From assembly GCA_921293015.1 (NCBI GenBank), contig OV121089.1:43533220-43597219 (forward strand): a DNA stretch of 64,000 nucleotides, in the 5' to 3' direction. Positions 12,001 through 24,811 of this stretch are shown here, piece after piece. The stretch comes from Phorcus lineatus. Taxonomy: Eukaryota > Mollusca > Gastropoda > Trochida > Trochidae. The first letter of the stretch is position 1, and each line of letters begins with the position of its first letter. A program made the translations under genes and the position numbers. The notes beneath the pieces were generated by a model, which saw only the letters and a program-made list of their open reading frames with translations, did no database searches and was not told where the DNA came from.

Positions 12001-12853
12001 GTTCGAATTCTGCAGTCACTTTCCTTGGTCCTTATTCAATTGCATTCCAAATCCTTATGGTTAACTGACAATATTAAATTATGTTTAGCCAAAGCGAGAG
12101 GTGTCTCACGACCGCCAGGGGCAGGTCGTAACGCGCCCGTCACGCATGGAACACTTGAAAATAGCCCATCCTACCTTTTCTCTTATTAGGGCGCGACTTG
12201 TAAATGTCATAATAATTTCTATGTTTAAAACGAACTTTTTAATTAAAGACCGAAAGTGATTTCGCTTCTGGCTTTATTTTTATCAAACAATTGAATTGTG
12301 TATCAAAGTTCACAGTTACCATATAATTAATCACTAAATCTTACATACTATGTGAATTTATGTAACTAAAATATAAAACTCTTTTTGAAACAAGTACTGT
12401 AGGGGCAAGTGGTTGAACCTACTATAAAAACGCTATAGTTGCTGTGTCATTTCTATCAAAGACCTATAAAAAAAACAGCACGGATTGTAACTATCGTGGT
12501 CATTGTATAGGCCTATATAGCAAGGAGCGTAGGTTAGTAAAGACTGATATCCGAAATTATGGGGTTAATACGTTCATATTAATGTCATAACTAAGCTTCG
12601 ATCCAATATTTATGAAACGATAATAAAATTTCGAGAATCTTTCTTAAATACTATGAATAGAAATCTGTCTATCTCTACTATGAATACGCCTATACACATG
12701 AAACTCTACCATACCTAGTTTCTTGACAAAAGGTATCACATCGACTACCCGAACTTCATCCACGTATGTTGCACGAGTTTGGAGAAGTTTGATGATGTGT
12801 TGCCCTAGGCAACCAGACCCTCCAGTTACCAAGACGACGTATTTTCCGCTCAT
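1..12853 (-). CDS. 3-beta-HSD-like short-chain dehydrogenase, left tandem copy (3' end outside window)
   Basis: Predicted NAD(P)-dependent 3-beta-hydroxysteroid dehydrogenase/isomerase-type SDR. The family oxidises the 3-beta-hydroxyl of sterols or steroids, usually at ER or mitochondrial membranes. Coding exons on the minus strand: 12853-12715, 3112-2951, 700-485 and 208-1, the last running off the window. All junctions are GT-AG and the phase is 1 throughout. Exon 1 starts at the first ATG and carries the dinucleotide-binding motif TGGSGCLG. Exon 3 carries the catalytic Tyr-x-x-x-Lys as YGRSK. Exon lengths (139, 162, 216 nt) are identical to those of the right copy (15356-20048), and no frame break is visible in the part seen. 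Intron 1 is 9.6 kb, against 2.6 kb in the right copy, because it hosts a large transposon candidate. Intron 2 hosts a decayed LINE. Family assignment is firm; the substrate is unknown. Confidence 0.85.
781..2850 (+). mobile_element. Decayed non-LTR retrotransposon (LINE), 5'-truncated, in an HSD intron
   Basis: Reverse-transcriptase fragments read in several frames. Near 781-1014 lies the RT start with the DGIP motif. At about 1133-1648 one open frame carries FIDFKKAFD, GVRQGC-SP and the catalytic FADD (about 1560). RT tail and C-terminal pieces follow at 1664-1876 and 2076-2387. At 2524-2778 there is a cysteine/histidine knuckle of the CxxC...EDEFH...C type common at LINE ORF2 C-termini. Frames are broken by stops and shifts, so it is dead. 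No endonuclease domain is seen. The 3' end is marked by a (CTGT)n tail at about 2828-2850. It is antisense to the host HSD gene. It resembles the minus-strand element at 33900-35760 (shared GVRQGC, FINxWAV/FINELV-like and EDEFH blocks), so both belong to one family. Confidence 0.85.
3113..3644. other. Intronic spacer, no gene seen
   Basis: AT-rich intron of the left HSD copy, between exon 2 and the left end of the transposon candidate. I see no coding exon, RNA gene or clear repeat here. Confidence 0.5.
3655..4406. repeat. Left cluster of 25-bp palindromic motifs
   Basis: Five imperfect palindromes share the core GTAAGTGGCACTTAC and outer AGGTCG/CGACCT arms, at 3655-3679, 3858-3882, 3911-3934, 3952-3976 and 4380-4406. 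The right half CACTTACGACCT is the best conserved part and the left arm varies. Spacing is irregular. Likely role (inference): transposase-binding subterminal repeats. Confidence 0.7.
4444..4734 (+). pseudogene. Possible displaced 5' coding segment of the transposase gene
   Basis: Just after a good acceptor-like stretch (pyrimidine run then CAG, ending about 4435) an ATG at 4444 opens a short frame with CSRC. It closes at a TAA about 30 codons on. The +2 frame is then open from just inside that segment to a TAA near 4715. It reads as plausible protein rich in Lys, Leu and Glu (contains FRDGMPLHVKILWANHVF), overlapping the start of the long ORF out of frame. It could be an exon spliced to the long ORF, or an N-terminus broken by frameshifts. 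Not distinguishable from sequence alone. Confidence 0.35.
4696..9216 (+). CDS. Transposase-like protein with long N-terminal repeat region
   Basis: A single frame is open from 4672, but that codon is GTG and follows a stop. The first ATG is 4696, giving 1506 aa. Residue numbers here count from the codon at 4672. About 160-630 is a low-complexity, Thr/Asp/Gln-rich repeat region built on a 15-residue unit. About 864-900 has five VNPTx-type 5-residue repeats. Basic and cysteine-rich segment: C968, C970, C974. From about 1080 a compact conserved-looking domain follows: SHYCRATSQREYL, a CAFC knuckle (1162-1165), NFDLQK with D1216, YSDSCTGQQRN with D1291, and ERGHSQMEGD with E1324 and D1333. The order of these acidic motifs fits an RNase H-fold DDE/DDD transposase (inference), and such domains occur in Sola-like and related animal transposons, though I cannot assign one. 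The C-terminus is acidic. Flanking palindromes support a mobile origin. A domesticated host gene is less likely. Confidence 0.65.
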   Translation: MPFQRKTLKQPCERAHKSANKRSETKREKTISSSADEDVPLAQIVLQVKLTDEDFLIAVPEETYDRDNTSGADILKAPHCATKDTDIEMSDAELLAAIQDMSFCTDIQIVPQVEHLVQTGTDIQVAEEVTITATDLQLAEQENTTDTDIQKEQDNTTGTDIQQVTTATDNSSGTDIEIAEQKKTSGKDIQLADQENTTDTDIQKEEQDNTTDTDIQVTSATDNTSGTDIQQVTTATDNTSATDLQQVTTATDNTSATDLQQVTTATDNTSATDLQLAEQETTSDTDIQITEKDNTTGTDIQQVTTATDNTSGTDLQQVTTATNNTSATDLQLAEQETTSDTDIQITEKDNTTGTDIQQVTTATDNTSGTDLQQVTTATDNTSATDLQQVTTATDNTSGTDLQQVTTATDNTSGTDLQQVTTATDNTSGTDLQQVTTATDNTSGTDLQQVTTATDNTSGTDLQQVTTATDNTSGTDLQQVTTATDNTSGTDIQQVTTATDNTSGTDLQQVTTATDNTSATDLQLAEQENTSDTDIQIAEQDNTTGTDIQPVTTATDNTSGTDLQLAKQETTSDTDIQKEEQDNTTGTDIEIAEQNKTSGKGIQLAEQENTTDTDIQMAEQVQTPYKVIQLAEQDNTVTDLTLKQNITAKESQMPSPNGNESSKADKSKRILEPYVQILDILEGTRLKQAEPLYRINRPPLHETSMFELENIVHEESEDSLSDYENNLPLSEYAKQLFNYQDELKLSESCLSDFGDISFSSLNVSRLNDSSPKPSSSTSSTFKASENVARKQASRKAKARALHDMQDLSFSDDSSGLAYEPPKKMRFNLTDTSDSESDVNKAGPGYHVTNEKDGFTGVNPTQVNPTQVNPTQVNPTQVNPTLANPALVNTTVVNLALFNTSPGTLKKTTTKQISSERKSRVRKRNPEMWKSEIRKRLRNEGKEYMNSKGKRVAQKTSKRVSCKCKYRCYTITDEDRLGIFYAYWKLGYERQRDFIKQNVKQTDKARSTNKCQESRRQNSLHYFIPVNDQKIQVCKKVFLGVLCIGEKTVYYTIAKRRSLHSTDKRGRSTPSNKIPDEHKQYVREHIESFPKVPSHYCRATSQREYLASNLSVNKMYELYVQECKRQNRYPLKRHVYGHIFRNDFNLGFHIPKKDTCAFCSSYENMNSKDKQLNAQQFNNHLRRKTEAREQKARDKAKATENENITVINFDLQKVLITPKCNVSEFYYSRKLATYNFSVYELVYKNVKCYMWNESIAKRGSCEIASCIYDYNSTLGAKEEVVYYSDSCTGQQRNLQFSIMCLYSVINLPIQQITHNYFERGHSQMEGDSVHAVIEKATKHSTIFTPAEWMAAVRNAKRTEPKYNVKAVDKGFVKDYKNLADTVVNNRARADDGSKVLWNKIHSFQYRKSRPEKIFFKYELSEEDYSSFTFSRISARSCRKINLKGVGLTPLYTSAVPLADAKYKDLLQLCDKGLIPQQCQEFFRNLPSSSTVKETLPEPDEDDVSDSEE
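5155..6560 (+). repeat. 45-bp coding minisatellite
   Basis: In-frame tandem repeats inside the transposase-like ORF. The unit encodes 15 residues of the form TDLQQVTTATDNTSG. About 19 copies of the ATDN-type unit occur. The block at about 5790-6250 is nearly identical copy to copy, which implies recent expansion or ongoing homogenisation. Diverged units carrying AEQ (LAEQETTSDTDIQ type) are interspersed and mark the older register. The repeat leaves the frame open on the opposite strand too. Confidence 0.9.
7261..7380 (+). repeat. 15-bp coding tandem repeat
   Basis: Units of GTCAATCCTACACAA encode VNPTQ. Four near-identical units are followed by several decaying ones (NPTL, NPAL, NTTV, NLAL). 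A second, independent expansion within the same ORF. Confidence 0.85.
9217..10044 (+). other. AT-rich 3' region of the transposon candidate
   Basis: Follows the ORF stop. No second ORF of note. Likely 3' UTR plus spacer before the right palindrome cluster. Confidence 0.4.
10045..10161. repeat. Right cluster of palindromic motifs
   Basis: Three sites: 10045-10060, 10075-10101 and 10139-10161. The middle one is a perfect inverted repeat with 13-bp arms around a single G. They match the left cluster but carry mostly TTGTAA/TTACAA instead of TCGTAA/TTACGA. Confidence 0.7.
10843..11840. mobile_element. Possible non-autonomous DNA element with ACCGTAWTT ends
   Basis: The left end ACCGTATTTCCTCGAATA (from about 10844) is an imperfect inverted copy of the right end near 11825-11840 (reverse complement TACCGTAATTATTCGAA). 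A GACGCC/GACGTC block follows at both ends. No ORF of note inside. Ends are diverged, so boundaries are approximate. Confidence 0.4.
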
Positions 12854-14426
12854 CGTACCTGGCAGTGATGTTATAACTCTTTGGGCGTTGGCCTGTATGT
12901 ACATGTAGGTAGTTAAGCTCCTCATGCTTGGTCTTGAAAGTAGTCCATCCCAACGCCATCGATTCAATTCATTCAGTTTATTATTATATATAATGTTTAC
13001 GACATCATGATTTGTCCTCAAATAGACAAGCTAAAAGGGTTTTACTTCAAAACTTCTATGTCAAAATCTCCCAAATATAAACAGGAACTTTAGACCATTC
13101 ATAAATTAAAGAGGTGTCACACATTAAAGAGGTAACGACTATGCGGGTACAGGATGAAGATGATGTGTATATTTGTGGATGAAATGCGTGACTGGGTTTT
13201 CTGATCCGTGACTTTTCTTTTCAGTCGCCGTATCGGTTCAGTGAACAAACTTATTTTGTTTGTCTGAATATACGGTACGTGCGATTTTCTCATTTCATAA
13301 GGTCTATTATGCCATCACTGGTGATCGAGAAGCAGTTAATGTCAAACTCTGATAAAGAAATTGTTGTGAAGGAGAAAAATACTTTTGATCTAACTAGTTT
13401 AGTTCTCCTCTCTCGCAATGGACATTAAACCCAGAAAACGAGGGAAAGTCAATAAGTTCATAGAAGTGAGTATAAATACATCACTTAAGACATCATCGTT
13501 GATGTCATTAATGAGATATGCGGAACTGATAACGCTAATAACGACGGTTTACAGACATAAGAAACCCTTCCCGATCATGTAAATTACTTTGGATTAACAG
13601 CCGTTGAACACAGGTTTCATTAAGATTTATTGAAAGTTTTTTAGAGTTTCGCTCCGAAACTTACCCTTTATGGTAAATGGTAAATTTCAGAAATCTTTTT
13701 TGATTTGGACATCTGCTCCCGAAACGAACCTTTTAGAGAAACTCCAAATTGAACTTGATTCCATCCAAACAAACAAAATTAAATGTTAAAGGCACCGCTT
13801 CAGTAGGTGATAACTCGTATGCAAATTTTGTAAAAAGGTATAATGACTGGTTTGTGAATTTCTGCTCAGGAAAAATAACAATAACGGAAAGACGGACACA
13901 GGCGAACAGGGCGATGACTTTATCCAAAGCTATTATATATCACCGGTAAGAGACGGTTGTCTATGTTTTATGGATATCAGAATTTCCTAAATAGTAATAT
14001 TTCATGAATGAGAAAGACTTTAATTATATAAGTTTAACTGAAGTTCATTTTATTTATCATTTATATGTAACTATTATCATACAAAGATGCATATTTACAA
14101 AAGTAGATAGTACAACATCAAAGACGATACATGCAATTGGTTCGTTATCACATACCAGGGGCGTAGGAACAGGGGGGGGGGGGCTTTTTTAAAGCCCCCC
14201 CCCCCCCACTTTTTTTTCGAAATGTTTTTTTCAAATTGATTATTTTCCCCTTTCTACTACATATTTCCCAATAACTGGTCTGTATTGTTACAAAAAGCTA
14301 CTATGCACTACTTTGACGGTAGTTTCTAAAACTTATCTGAGCGTAGAACTAAAACATCCAATCATCCTAATTGACGATAAGATGGGGTAAGCAGTAAGTT
14401 TCCTGCATACAGGCATAATATCTGAT
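12854..14426. other. Intergenic spacer between the HSD copies
   Basis: AT-rich. Holds a 5' UTR-like stretch just upstream of the left-copy ATG that matches the same stretch in the right copy (CACTGCCAGG before the start). A G12/C14 hairpin lies at about 14170-14210. No gene seen. Confidence 0.5.
14170..14210. repeat. Poly-G/poly-C hairpin
   Basis: A run of about 12 G, then GCTTTTTTAAAGC, then about 14 C. It can fold as a G:C stem, and either strand could form a G-quadruplex. Homopolymer lengths are likely to be unreliable. Confidence 0.7.
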
Positions 14427-14831
14427 AAAAGAGCCACTCCGTGATTTTCATAACATATTATTCACCTTTGATAGGAACCTAAATGTCATAAGTTGTGATA
14501 TAAAATCAAAACATTATATATGCACAGGGGTGTAGATATCACGTCTCATATACATGGATACTAGTTATATAACCTTACAAACACTATCAACTCCTAACTG
14601 CCCTCCTGGCTGTTTTAGATAAGTCTTCAAAATTACGTTTGACTATTTGACGCACGCCACTGTCCGGTTTTCGATCATAATTGCGACGTTCTACCTTCAT
14701 ATTGTCACTGTACTAAACAAATTATTTTTGAAATGTTTCTTTTTGGTAACAGTCGATACTTCGCGATCAAATGACACCAATGATTAAGTTTGGCACATAT
14801 GACTCCAACAACTTACGGCGTGGCTCTTTAA
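14427..14831 (-). mobile_element. TTAA MITE, copy 1
   Basis: Ends AAAGAGCCACTCCGTGA (left) and the inverted GTGGCTCTTTAA (right). The body matches the reverse complement of copies at 27857-28259 and 50114-50584, so this copy is inverted relative to them. About 405 bp, no ORF of its own. Confidence 0.8.
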
Positions 14832-15355
14832 ATGTTACTATCTCATGTCATAACTCCAATATAGATGTTTCCGCTGATATAGATAAAGTCAACTGCTTTG
14901 ATTTAAAGACATATGCCTTAATCGACTTGTGGTGTAAAATGATTCTTAAAAGGGCGTCAATCACTTTAGGAATGACGAATATTACATAACATTACTTAGA
15001 TCAATTTGATTTTTAAACTCATTCACTATACAGTATAGAGAATTAATTTTACCTCAATCATTCGTTCACAATTAATTCTGAATTTTCCATCCTGATTCCA
15101 ATAAAACATGTCTTTGGTATCCGTTTGATAGGTTTTGCACATATTGTTATTATTACTCCGTTCTTCCTCTGGAGTTTTTCTTACACATGGAGAAACATAA
15201 AGTCATCGAATAAATAACAATTTTAAGTATGTCTTCTTCTGTTTGTGTTACAATATCAAATCTATTCATCATCCATGCAACATACATACACACGTCTATA
15301 TTTATCAGCTCGCTCATTCCGTAGGTAAACATTTCTGTATGCAGGCTGTAGCAGC

Positions 15356-18300
15356 CTATTTTTCTTCTTGACTTGAATCTGAAAACAAGGTAACATAAAA
15401 CTTGTTGGCAAGGTCCAACGACTCCTCAGGCGTGTAGATCGGGGTATATCCTAGCAATGCTCTTGCCTTAGCGTTGTTGAACGTATAGGTGGTGTTGACA
15501 TATCGCAGGCTCTTCGAAGAGAAGCCAAGGTCAACCTTCTTCAAAGGGGAGATAAGCCAGAGAAGACTCTCAGTAAATATAACCGACCCGTAAATTGGCG
15601 TAAAGGGTAGTTTATAGTTGGACAGACGACACCCAACAGCTCGAAGGAATGGTTCTACCTGTTTCCCCATTCCTTTTGCCTCCCAGTCGTCTGTAATGAA
15701 GAAGGCGTTACGACCAATGCTCTCAAACGAACCTTCGTTCTTCGTGGCTGTTTCCTTCAAGCAGTCTTCTTTGCGTAGAGTTTGGTCGGCACATATGAAG
15801 GCCCATGCTACATTGCCGACGTAAGTTTGCTCAAAGCGAGCTGATCCGTCACCAAGCTGAACCAGCACGCCGCCATTGCTGTTAGCCTTCTGGAGGACTT
15901 CCGGTATGTAATGGGTGTCAAGTTCACCGAACATCACCGTGGGGCGGAGAGACACTGTGTGGAAGACACCGCCTGGAAGTATCACGCAAAAAAATTATTA
16001 TTAAACATTAGTTATTCATCAAATGTTTAAATAAAGCAGCTAGTATTCAAAATGGTTTGAAAATGATTTGAAAAAGAGTTGTAGAATCGTTTCAGGTATT
16101 TTAGAAGAATTAGGATACCATTATTACTAATAAGTGAAGATCACAACAATTATTTAAAATAATACAACAACAGTTGTGGAATCATTTGAAGGGATTTTAG
16201 AACGTGTATAGAACAATGATAACCAATAAGTGATGATCAGACCAAATAACCCACTTTTGAATGTCAAGGTCACTCATCACTGACTCCTTTAGATCGTTAA
16301 CAACCTATAGTTAAACAAGATTCCCTTAGAATTGATTTCACATAAAACTAATATACCAATGTTTCAAAATGTATTATTGACTCAACATTCCCCATCCCTT
16401 CGTCTATTCTAAATATTTCAGAAAATATTTGTTCAAACGTTAGTTTGATGTCCCAAACTCTTGTGAAAATTACCAGAATTAAGTCTCTCCCCATTGTAGC
16501 TTAGTACCATGTGTTCTGCCTTCACTTTTGTACCACCGTACCCATCATAAATGAGGGTATCCGGTACCCTGGTACCTTCCTCGGTACCATCAACTATGTC
16601 CTCATAGCCGCACACCACGTCCACAGTGCTAGCGTAGACCATATGACCGACATCCTCCTTGAGACACGCCTTCAACACCTGGCTGGTACCTGTGTTCGAG
16701 ACAAAAAGGAACTCAAATACAAAAAAGACTACAAATCTATAAATGCACCTTCTGCCCATCAGGAACTTTAGTTAAGTCCCCGGGTCGATGTCAAAAAATA
16801 TGTTCAGATTGTGACCCTTACGGCTCCCCTCACCGATTAGCCTTAAAACATCATCAGTTCAGCTTTTAAAGGCTGGTGGTTCTTCCCTTCAAGTGAAAAT
16901 ATGTTTCAGAAATTTCGACTGGGATCCTCAAAAGGAGGAGGTTAATGATAAAATTACGATTTTAAATCCTCATTCCTCAACCCCTCTTGGATGTCTTTGA
17001 AAACAGCATATCCTGTAAAACGTTTATCTCAGAGCAAATAAAAAAAACTTAATATCGCATCGTGGAATGGGCCCTGGAAGAGTTACAACAGTCACTGGAG
17101 TCTAAATATACTTGAACATCGATTAAGATGTTGATCACTAACCTAGAACATTAACTCTCTCCATGAGCTCATAGTCGGGGAAGTTGTTGACGCTGATGAC
17201 GGAGGCTAAATGGAAGACTGACGTCACTCCGCTGAATGCGCTTGTGTCCTGTAGGTCGCTTATGTCTTGCACGTGTGACGTCACTGGAACCCTGTCATCG
17301 TAATCTGCAACATTTCATCGTCAAATGCAAATTACATCGAATCTATAGCCTACATCGCTGGGAGTGTAGTAATTAATGCAGTGAACATAAGCAGCAATCT
17401 GAAGGTGATTTTTCTAAAATTAGAGACAAATCAATTTTAGACTTAACAAATAATTGAGAATACAATTAGAATGGGTTCTATACCAGGAATGGATATATGT
17501 TCCATAGATATATGCGCACATTTGGAGATCAAAGGCGATCTTATCTCCTCCTTACAAGGATAAAGTAACTTGCGGTAGACTTCCCTTCCTGTATCTTACA
17601 CCGCACTGAACTCCTAGCTGGAAGCGTTTTTCACTTGCTAAAACAGTTGCAGAGAATATCAGCGGAGTATCTAATCATGTGTTGATAGCGACTACAAGTT
17701 CGGGTTTTTTTCTTCTCAAGTGCCTTATAACCTGTTAGAGTGTGCTTTGACTACAGGGGACTAAACAAAAACACGATACATGTCTCATATCCTGTATTCC
17801 TTCAGATAGCAGTTTTGCCTACAAAGATCATCAGATACTATTTCCTTAAATTACTGTAATTTACCGCTTACCGTATTTGCTTTTGACGACGCGTAGACAA
17901 CTATCGTTACTACCACCACATTTAGTCTAAGAATTAATAATAAAGCTGTCTATAGATCTATGTGTTTTACAATGGACGATTTCGTTTATTTATGTAATTA
18001 TTGTATGATTTAAAACATGTCATTACTTTAAAAAGATAATCGAGATTTTTTTCAATAGTAATTTATTTGGACCTTTGATACCAGTTGTTGGCCCTTGATC
18101 CCTTTGATACCATTTTGTTAAAATGTTCAAGAATTTAACATTTGTTGTCTGTCCCAAAATCACATTTTGTCTAAAACCGAGATGTCTAATTCTATTATGT
18201 GCTTCTCGTTGTAATTGTTTTTAAATCTGTGTTTTAAAATCGTGAACACATGCTAGGATTTATCAGACAGAACCTCAACATATACGAGAGACAAATTCCT

Positions 18301-20048
18301 GACTCATTCCCTGTTGTATCGCGTGTTTGCTGATATCGTTACGTAATCACCTCCTGCGTTGATAACACATTTACATAGTTTAGTTTGACTGATGCAAATG
18401 TAGATATTTCATTTTGATGTTTAGAAAAAATATTCTTGGGCATTTAGATAAATTTAAGACTCGTGACCTTCAAATAATTCGGATTAAATTAGTAGTGTAT
18501 TAGCTGTTAATCTTTTTGTTTTGATACAGTATTGTTTTTTTTCAATTTGTCTTCAATGTAATAAATACAGGAGAGAATAAGAGGGTAGGAAGCATGTCAA
18601 GCATGTAAATTAAAATTTAATCTTAGAAATCATCGTTTATGAAATTGTTTTTCTTACACGTGAACCATTACGATAAAACAACACTACAATACTAATCAGA
18701 ATTTTGTGTCCAATAAAACGAAAACTTAAATACCCTAAAGCACGTATTTTCGCGATAAAATTGGCTATTCTAGGGAATATGCGAACATATACACTCAAGT
18801 TTTCTATTGGTGCAATAGAATACACATTATCCTTTACAATTGACCAGCTACCGATAATAAGAGATAATATTGTCCTCGGTAAAAGTTGAAAGTTCATCAA
18901 TATCTTTTAACTGAGGAAGAGAATACATTTTCAGCATTAATGTTGCAATTACAATAATATCTTCCGTTTATAACTTTAGATTACATGCAAAACCTAATAT
19001 AACCGAGACATATCGCTGTTCATGCGGAGTAATAAAGCGTTGCTTAAATACTCCCGGTCTTTAACAATAAATTGTATAGCCTGAAAACGTTCATATTTAT
19101 TAAAAATGTCTTGTGGTAGTATGCCTCAGTGTAGATTGTTAGTCATATTGAGTATCTGTTCGTAAGTGCCTCCAAAGAATAGGCAGATTTCATGTTTCTG
19201 TGAAAACAACAGGGCACGTAGATAGTTTAGGTCCTCATGCTGTAGGTCTCAACTTGAACAATACACGTGGTTACCGCAGGAGCATGAAACAAACATTAAG
19301 AAAAGCTTATATAAAAAATAATATATTTAAAAAATTATATATTTATGAAACTTAAATTGTATCTAAATCTGCAAAAGTACAGAATTTTTTTTCTTTTGCG
19401 GGACGTTTACCTTTGAGATTTGAACCAACGCCCTAGACAACCAAACTGACCAAAGGGAAATGAAAGGATTTATTGAATGAAAAAGTCCTGCATAAAGTTT
19501 TTAACTGAAGAGAAGTTGGATCCCATTTAAACAATAACAGTTTCCGGCGTATAAAATAATGTAATCCTAATGTATGATTTTTGGCAGCGACTGATGTATA
19601 GATATTCTTGATGCAATTTATTAAAACATGGAATTGTTTTTCAGAAATGTTAACATTCTATCTGCAAAATTATTCTATTCACGTGTATACAAAGACATAT
19701 TCAAGTGTAGTGTTAGTAGGTAATGACTTTTCTCTGAAATTATCCAAGGGGTAAATACGTTATTACGAATGATATTTCGTAGCATCTAGCCAATACTTAT
19801 CAAATGATAATAAAATTAGATAATTTTTCTTAGATATTATGATGTCTTTAAAATAAAAACTGTCTATCTGTACTATGCATACGTCTATAGACATGAATTT
19901 CTACCATACCTAGTTTCTTGACAAACGGTACCACATCAATGATACGAATTTCATCCACGTATGTTGCACGAGTTTGGAGGAGTTTGATGATGTGTTGCCC
20001 TAGGCAACCAGACCCTCCAGTAACTAAAACGACGTATTTTTCGCTCAT
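15356..20048 (-). CDS. 3-beta-HSD-like short-chain dehydrogenase, right tandem copy (complete)
   Basis: Four coding exons on the minus strand: 20048-19910, 17304-17143, 16689-16474 and 15972-15356. They total 1134 nt and encode 377 aa, close to the usual 370-380 aa of 3-beta-HSD/SDR42E-type enzymes. All introns are GT-AG in phase 1. The Rossmann motif TGGSGCLGQ lies at residues about 10-18. Exon 2 carries FHLASVISV, and exon 3 the catalytic YGGTK followed by AEHMVL. The large last exon carries SLRPTVMFGE and FEQTYVGNVAWA, the substrate-side block typical of the family. The predicted reaction is NAD(P)-dependent oxidation of a 3-beta-hydroxyl, possibly with isomerisation; the true substrate is not evident. 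The ATG lies in the same context as in the left copy. The intact frame suggests a working gene. 15973-16473 and the other introns show no further exon. Confidence 0.9.
16060..16235. repeat. Imperfect intronic duplication
   Basis: Two diverged copies of a segment containing GTTGTAGAATC/GTTGTGGAATC, then TTTTAGAA and then CCA/AATAAGTGA, in HSD intron 3. Confidence 0.4.
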
Positions 20049-22882
20049 CGTGCCTGGCAGTGATTTTAGAACTCTTGGAGTCACAACCAGGAAGTGTTGC
20101 AAAGTTCGTTGTCTTTTGTTTATAAATATAGTTGATCATCCGAAGTACATGCCGGTCATTTACTCTGTATAGACATTCACTGAAGAACGAACTCCACACA
20201 AAAGTTAAATGAGCTTCTGACAAGCACGTGATTGCACTGCCGCACATCTTATCACGTGCAGCTGAAATAGTACAGATCTAGTCACAGAAGAGTTATGTCC
20301 CTTGCTCCTCTCAGCGACTGATAACCTTAATTAGGTAGTTCAGAGATTAAAATACATGTGATCGCCATGAACAACACGTTGTTCACGTTTTCACTTAAAA
20401 ATAGGGTACAATTGTAAAAAAAAATAATCTATATACTGAAATACACATGTTTGTCAATTTTAGATAATCCACATCAATATCATTCATAAACATTTAACTA
20501 ACCATTAATTATGAAAATAGATGATTAACAATGAAAACAGAAAATAATTTATTCATTTCACTTAGCCATACAATCAGTAATAAATTACAAAGATGAATGT
20601 ACAAAAAATCTTACTTCTATCCAACCTGCTAATCAGTTGATCAAAGTTCACTAATCAGGTAACTGGAATATACTCAATCCATTCATTCCCGTGTACCCTC
20701 TGTTACAATTAGATTCACCCACATGCTAGGGAGGCATTTATATAAGGATAATCAACAATATGCAACAGATTACAGTTGGATACATTTTTTCTTACCAAAG
20801 TCAAATCGAAAAAATATTTACATTAATTTTGGAAAACAACTTCTTGCCGGCTTCATGTTGCAAGTTAAGGCAGTCATCATATTTATGTACGACGAACGAC
20901 AGTTATGATATGGTTTTTCATTTGCGCATTTAAATGTAATTCAAGCAAATTCATAACATGTTTTAGGATCATATATCATGCAAGACAATCTTATCAGAAT
21001 AAAATATTTTAAAAAAAAACACTTATAAACACTTTATGTTTCATATTATTCCATACAAAATAAAAATCAATGTTGACATGTGTATTCGAGACTTGCAGAC
21101 TAATGAATAGAAAATAGTCCTGACAGCCAATCAGATCCAAAGTACTTTTCCCAAAAACTTTAATTCCTAAGACCATTGTGAAAACTTAAATACCTGGCGT
21201 GTTTATGCCCGCTTGGGTTAGAAATTTTAGATTTGGTAAAATAAGCACTGTATCAAGGTTGCAAGATTTCATTGGTGGTCATTTCTAGGAACCCAAATGG
21301 TCCAATTGTAACAGAGTTACATGAGAAAACAAGGTGAGGATAGAATAAAAATATTCACATGAAATGTAAATCTAGATGCTGTCATAGGGATATTTTTTAA
21401 GTAAACAAACTGGTTGCATTCATTTGTCAAAAGCTTTTTCACAACCTCTACTTTTAAATAATAAAGTAAACGTAAAACGGTAACTCTATCAGTAGTTATT
21501 CTAAAAGTCTATGAGAATTCTAGCTTCACTTTACTATAACCCTGAGTGGCAAGGCAAATGAACATGGCAAAAGTAATTCAGCAAAAATATGAGGTCTTCA
21601 AATCCGTTAGCCGCTTATTTGCTGACTAATCTGAGTGCATAAAGAGTAATTCTCTACATAATTACATGTAAATGGTTAAGACATTTGGTAATGCCTTTGG
21701 CAGAGGATTTTATCAAAAATGTGCCTCTGTTCATCACACAGTACAAGTCTGCACCTGGATATGGTTATATTGGAGTTGTCAATCAAGCTCTATAAATTGG
21801 CAGCTTGGGACAAATCCAGGATTCCATATTTTCTTGAAGAGAGGCTGGTTCTCTTCTAGTGTTTTTTTCATGATTTCGTTCATGCACAGTTCACATAGAG
21901 ATGATTTATCTTGCCAAAAACATAAAAAGGCTGTTCTCAAATAGACATGGGGTCTAAAATGACCGCCAGGGCTTAAGGTGGTCTGAGGAAACATAACTGT
22001 TTAAAGAAATAGGACATTTGCAGGGGCAGCCTAGAAGATGATGTCATGATCATATCAATCATTGCCGCAATGCCTCTCACAAGGCCCAGAATATAGAAGA
22101 AAAAAGGATGGAGAAATTTGCAATAAGGCAATTCTTATGTAACAAGTGTATGAATCATGAGTTTCACAACAATATTTTGAAAATCTAATACCTAGTTGCT
22201 TATATCAATCATGCCATTATGCAAAATATCGCTTATATGATCTTTATTCTTAGTAAGTAGCTGACACTTTGATTAAGGGCTTTTAATCTGACATTACTCC
22301 TTGTTGATTATGACCTAATGACAGCAGAAGCATACATTGTATAAGGCCAGGGTAAGTTTATTTCAAAAGCAAATATTGAAGTGGATGGTTACTTGGTATT
22401 CTCTATAAATTCTCCTTTTGCTACTACATCACAATACCAAGAAGAACTTGATATTTCTATGACAATAATTGAAAACAAATATAGTATTTGTGAAAAGACA
22501 AAGAAAGGCGTCAAATAGAAAACTACTTAATGCTTCAGTAAAAAATATCAATGGTAGTTCATTAATCACCACTTTTAAAAATCAGGGTGTAACTCTATAC
22601 ACAGACTGTGGACTCAGAATAGGAAGCTCACAGTTAATCGAACAATCTTTTCCACTCCACCCTAACATATTATGCAGTCTGTCTTCTTTTGTTCCTGAGT
22701 CCATAGGAAAGTGCTTTGTCTCCAGGTATGGCAGATCATTTCCTGTGATGAGTATTTTCACTGTCACACTTCTCAACCTATGTGAGTGATAAACTCATGT
22801 AAGTTGCAACCTCATATGTATCCAAGTATAAAGGGATATCTTTCCACACACAGTGTAATCCATCTTAATTGTGTCTGTGCTG
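20049..22882. other. Intergenic spacer, HSD to lyrm9
   Basis: Contains the 5' flank of the right HSD gene and probably the lyrm9 3' UTR at its right end. Open frames here (for example 21672-21944 and 22469-22789) show no family resemblance or splice support. No gene called. Confidence 0.4.

Positions 22883-24811
<1,929 letters not shown>

Noticed and set aside
21672..22789. ORFs of 90 and 106 codons upstream of the lyrm9 stop
   Set aside because: No family resemblance, no coding-like composition and no splice support; probably spacer or 3' UTR.
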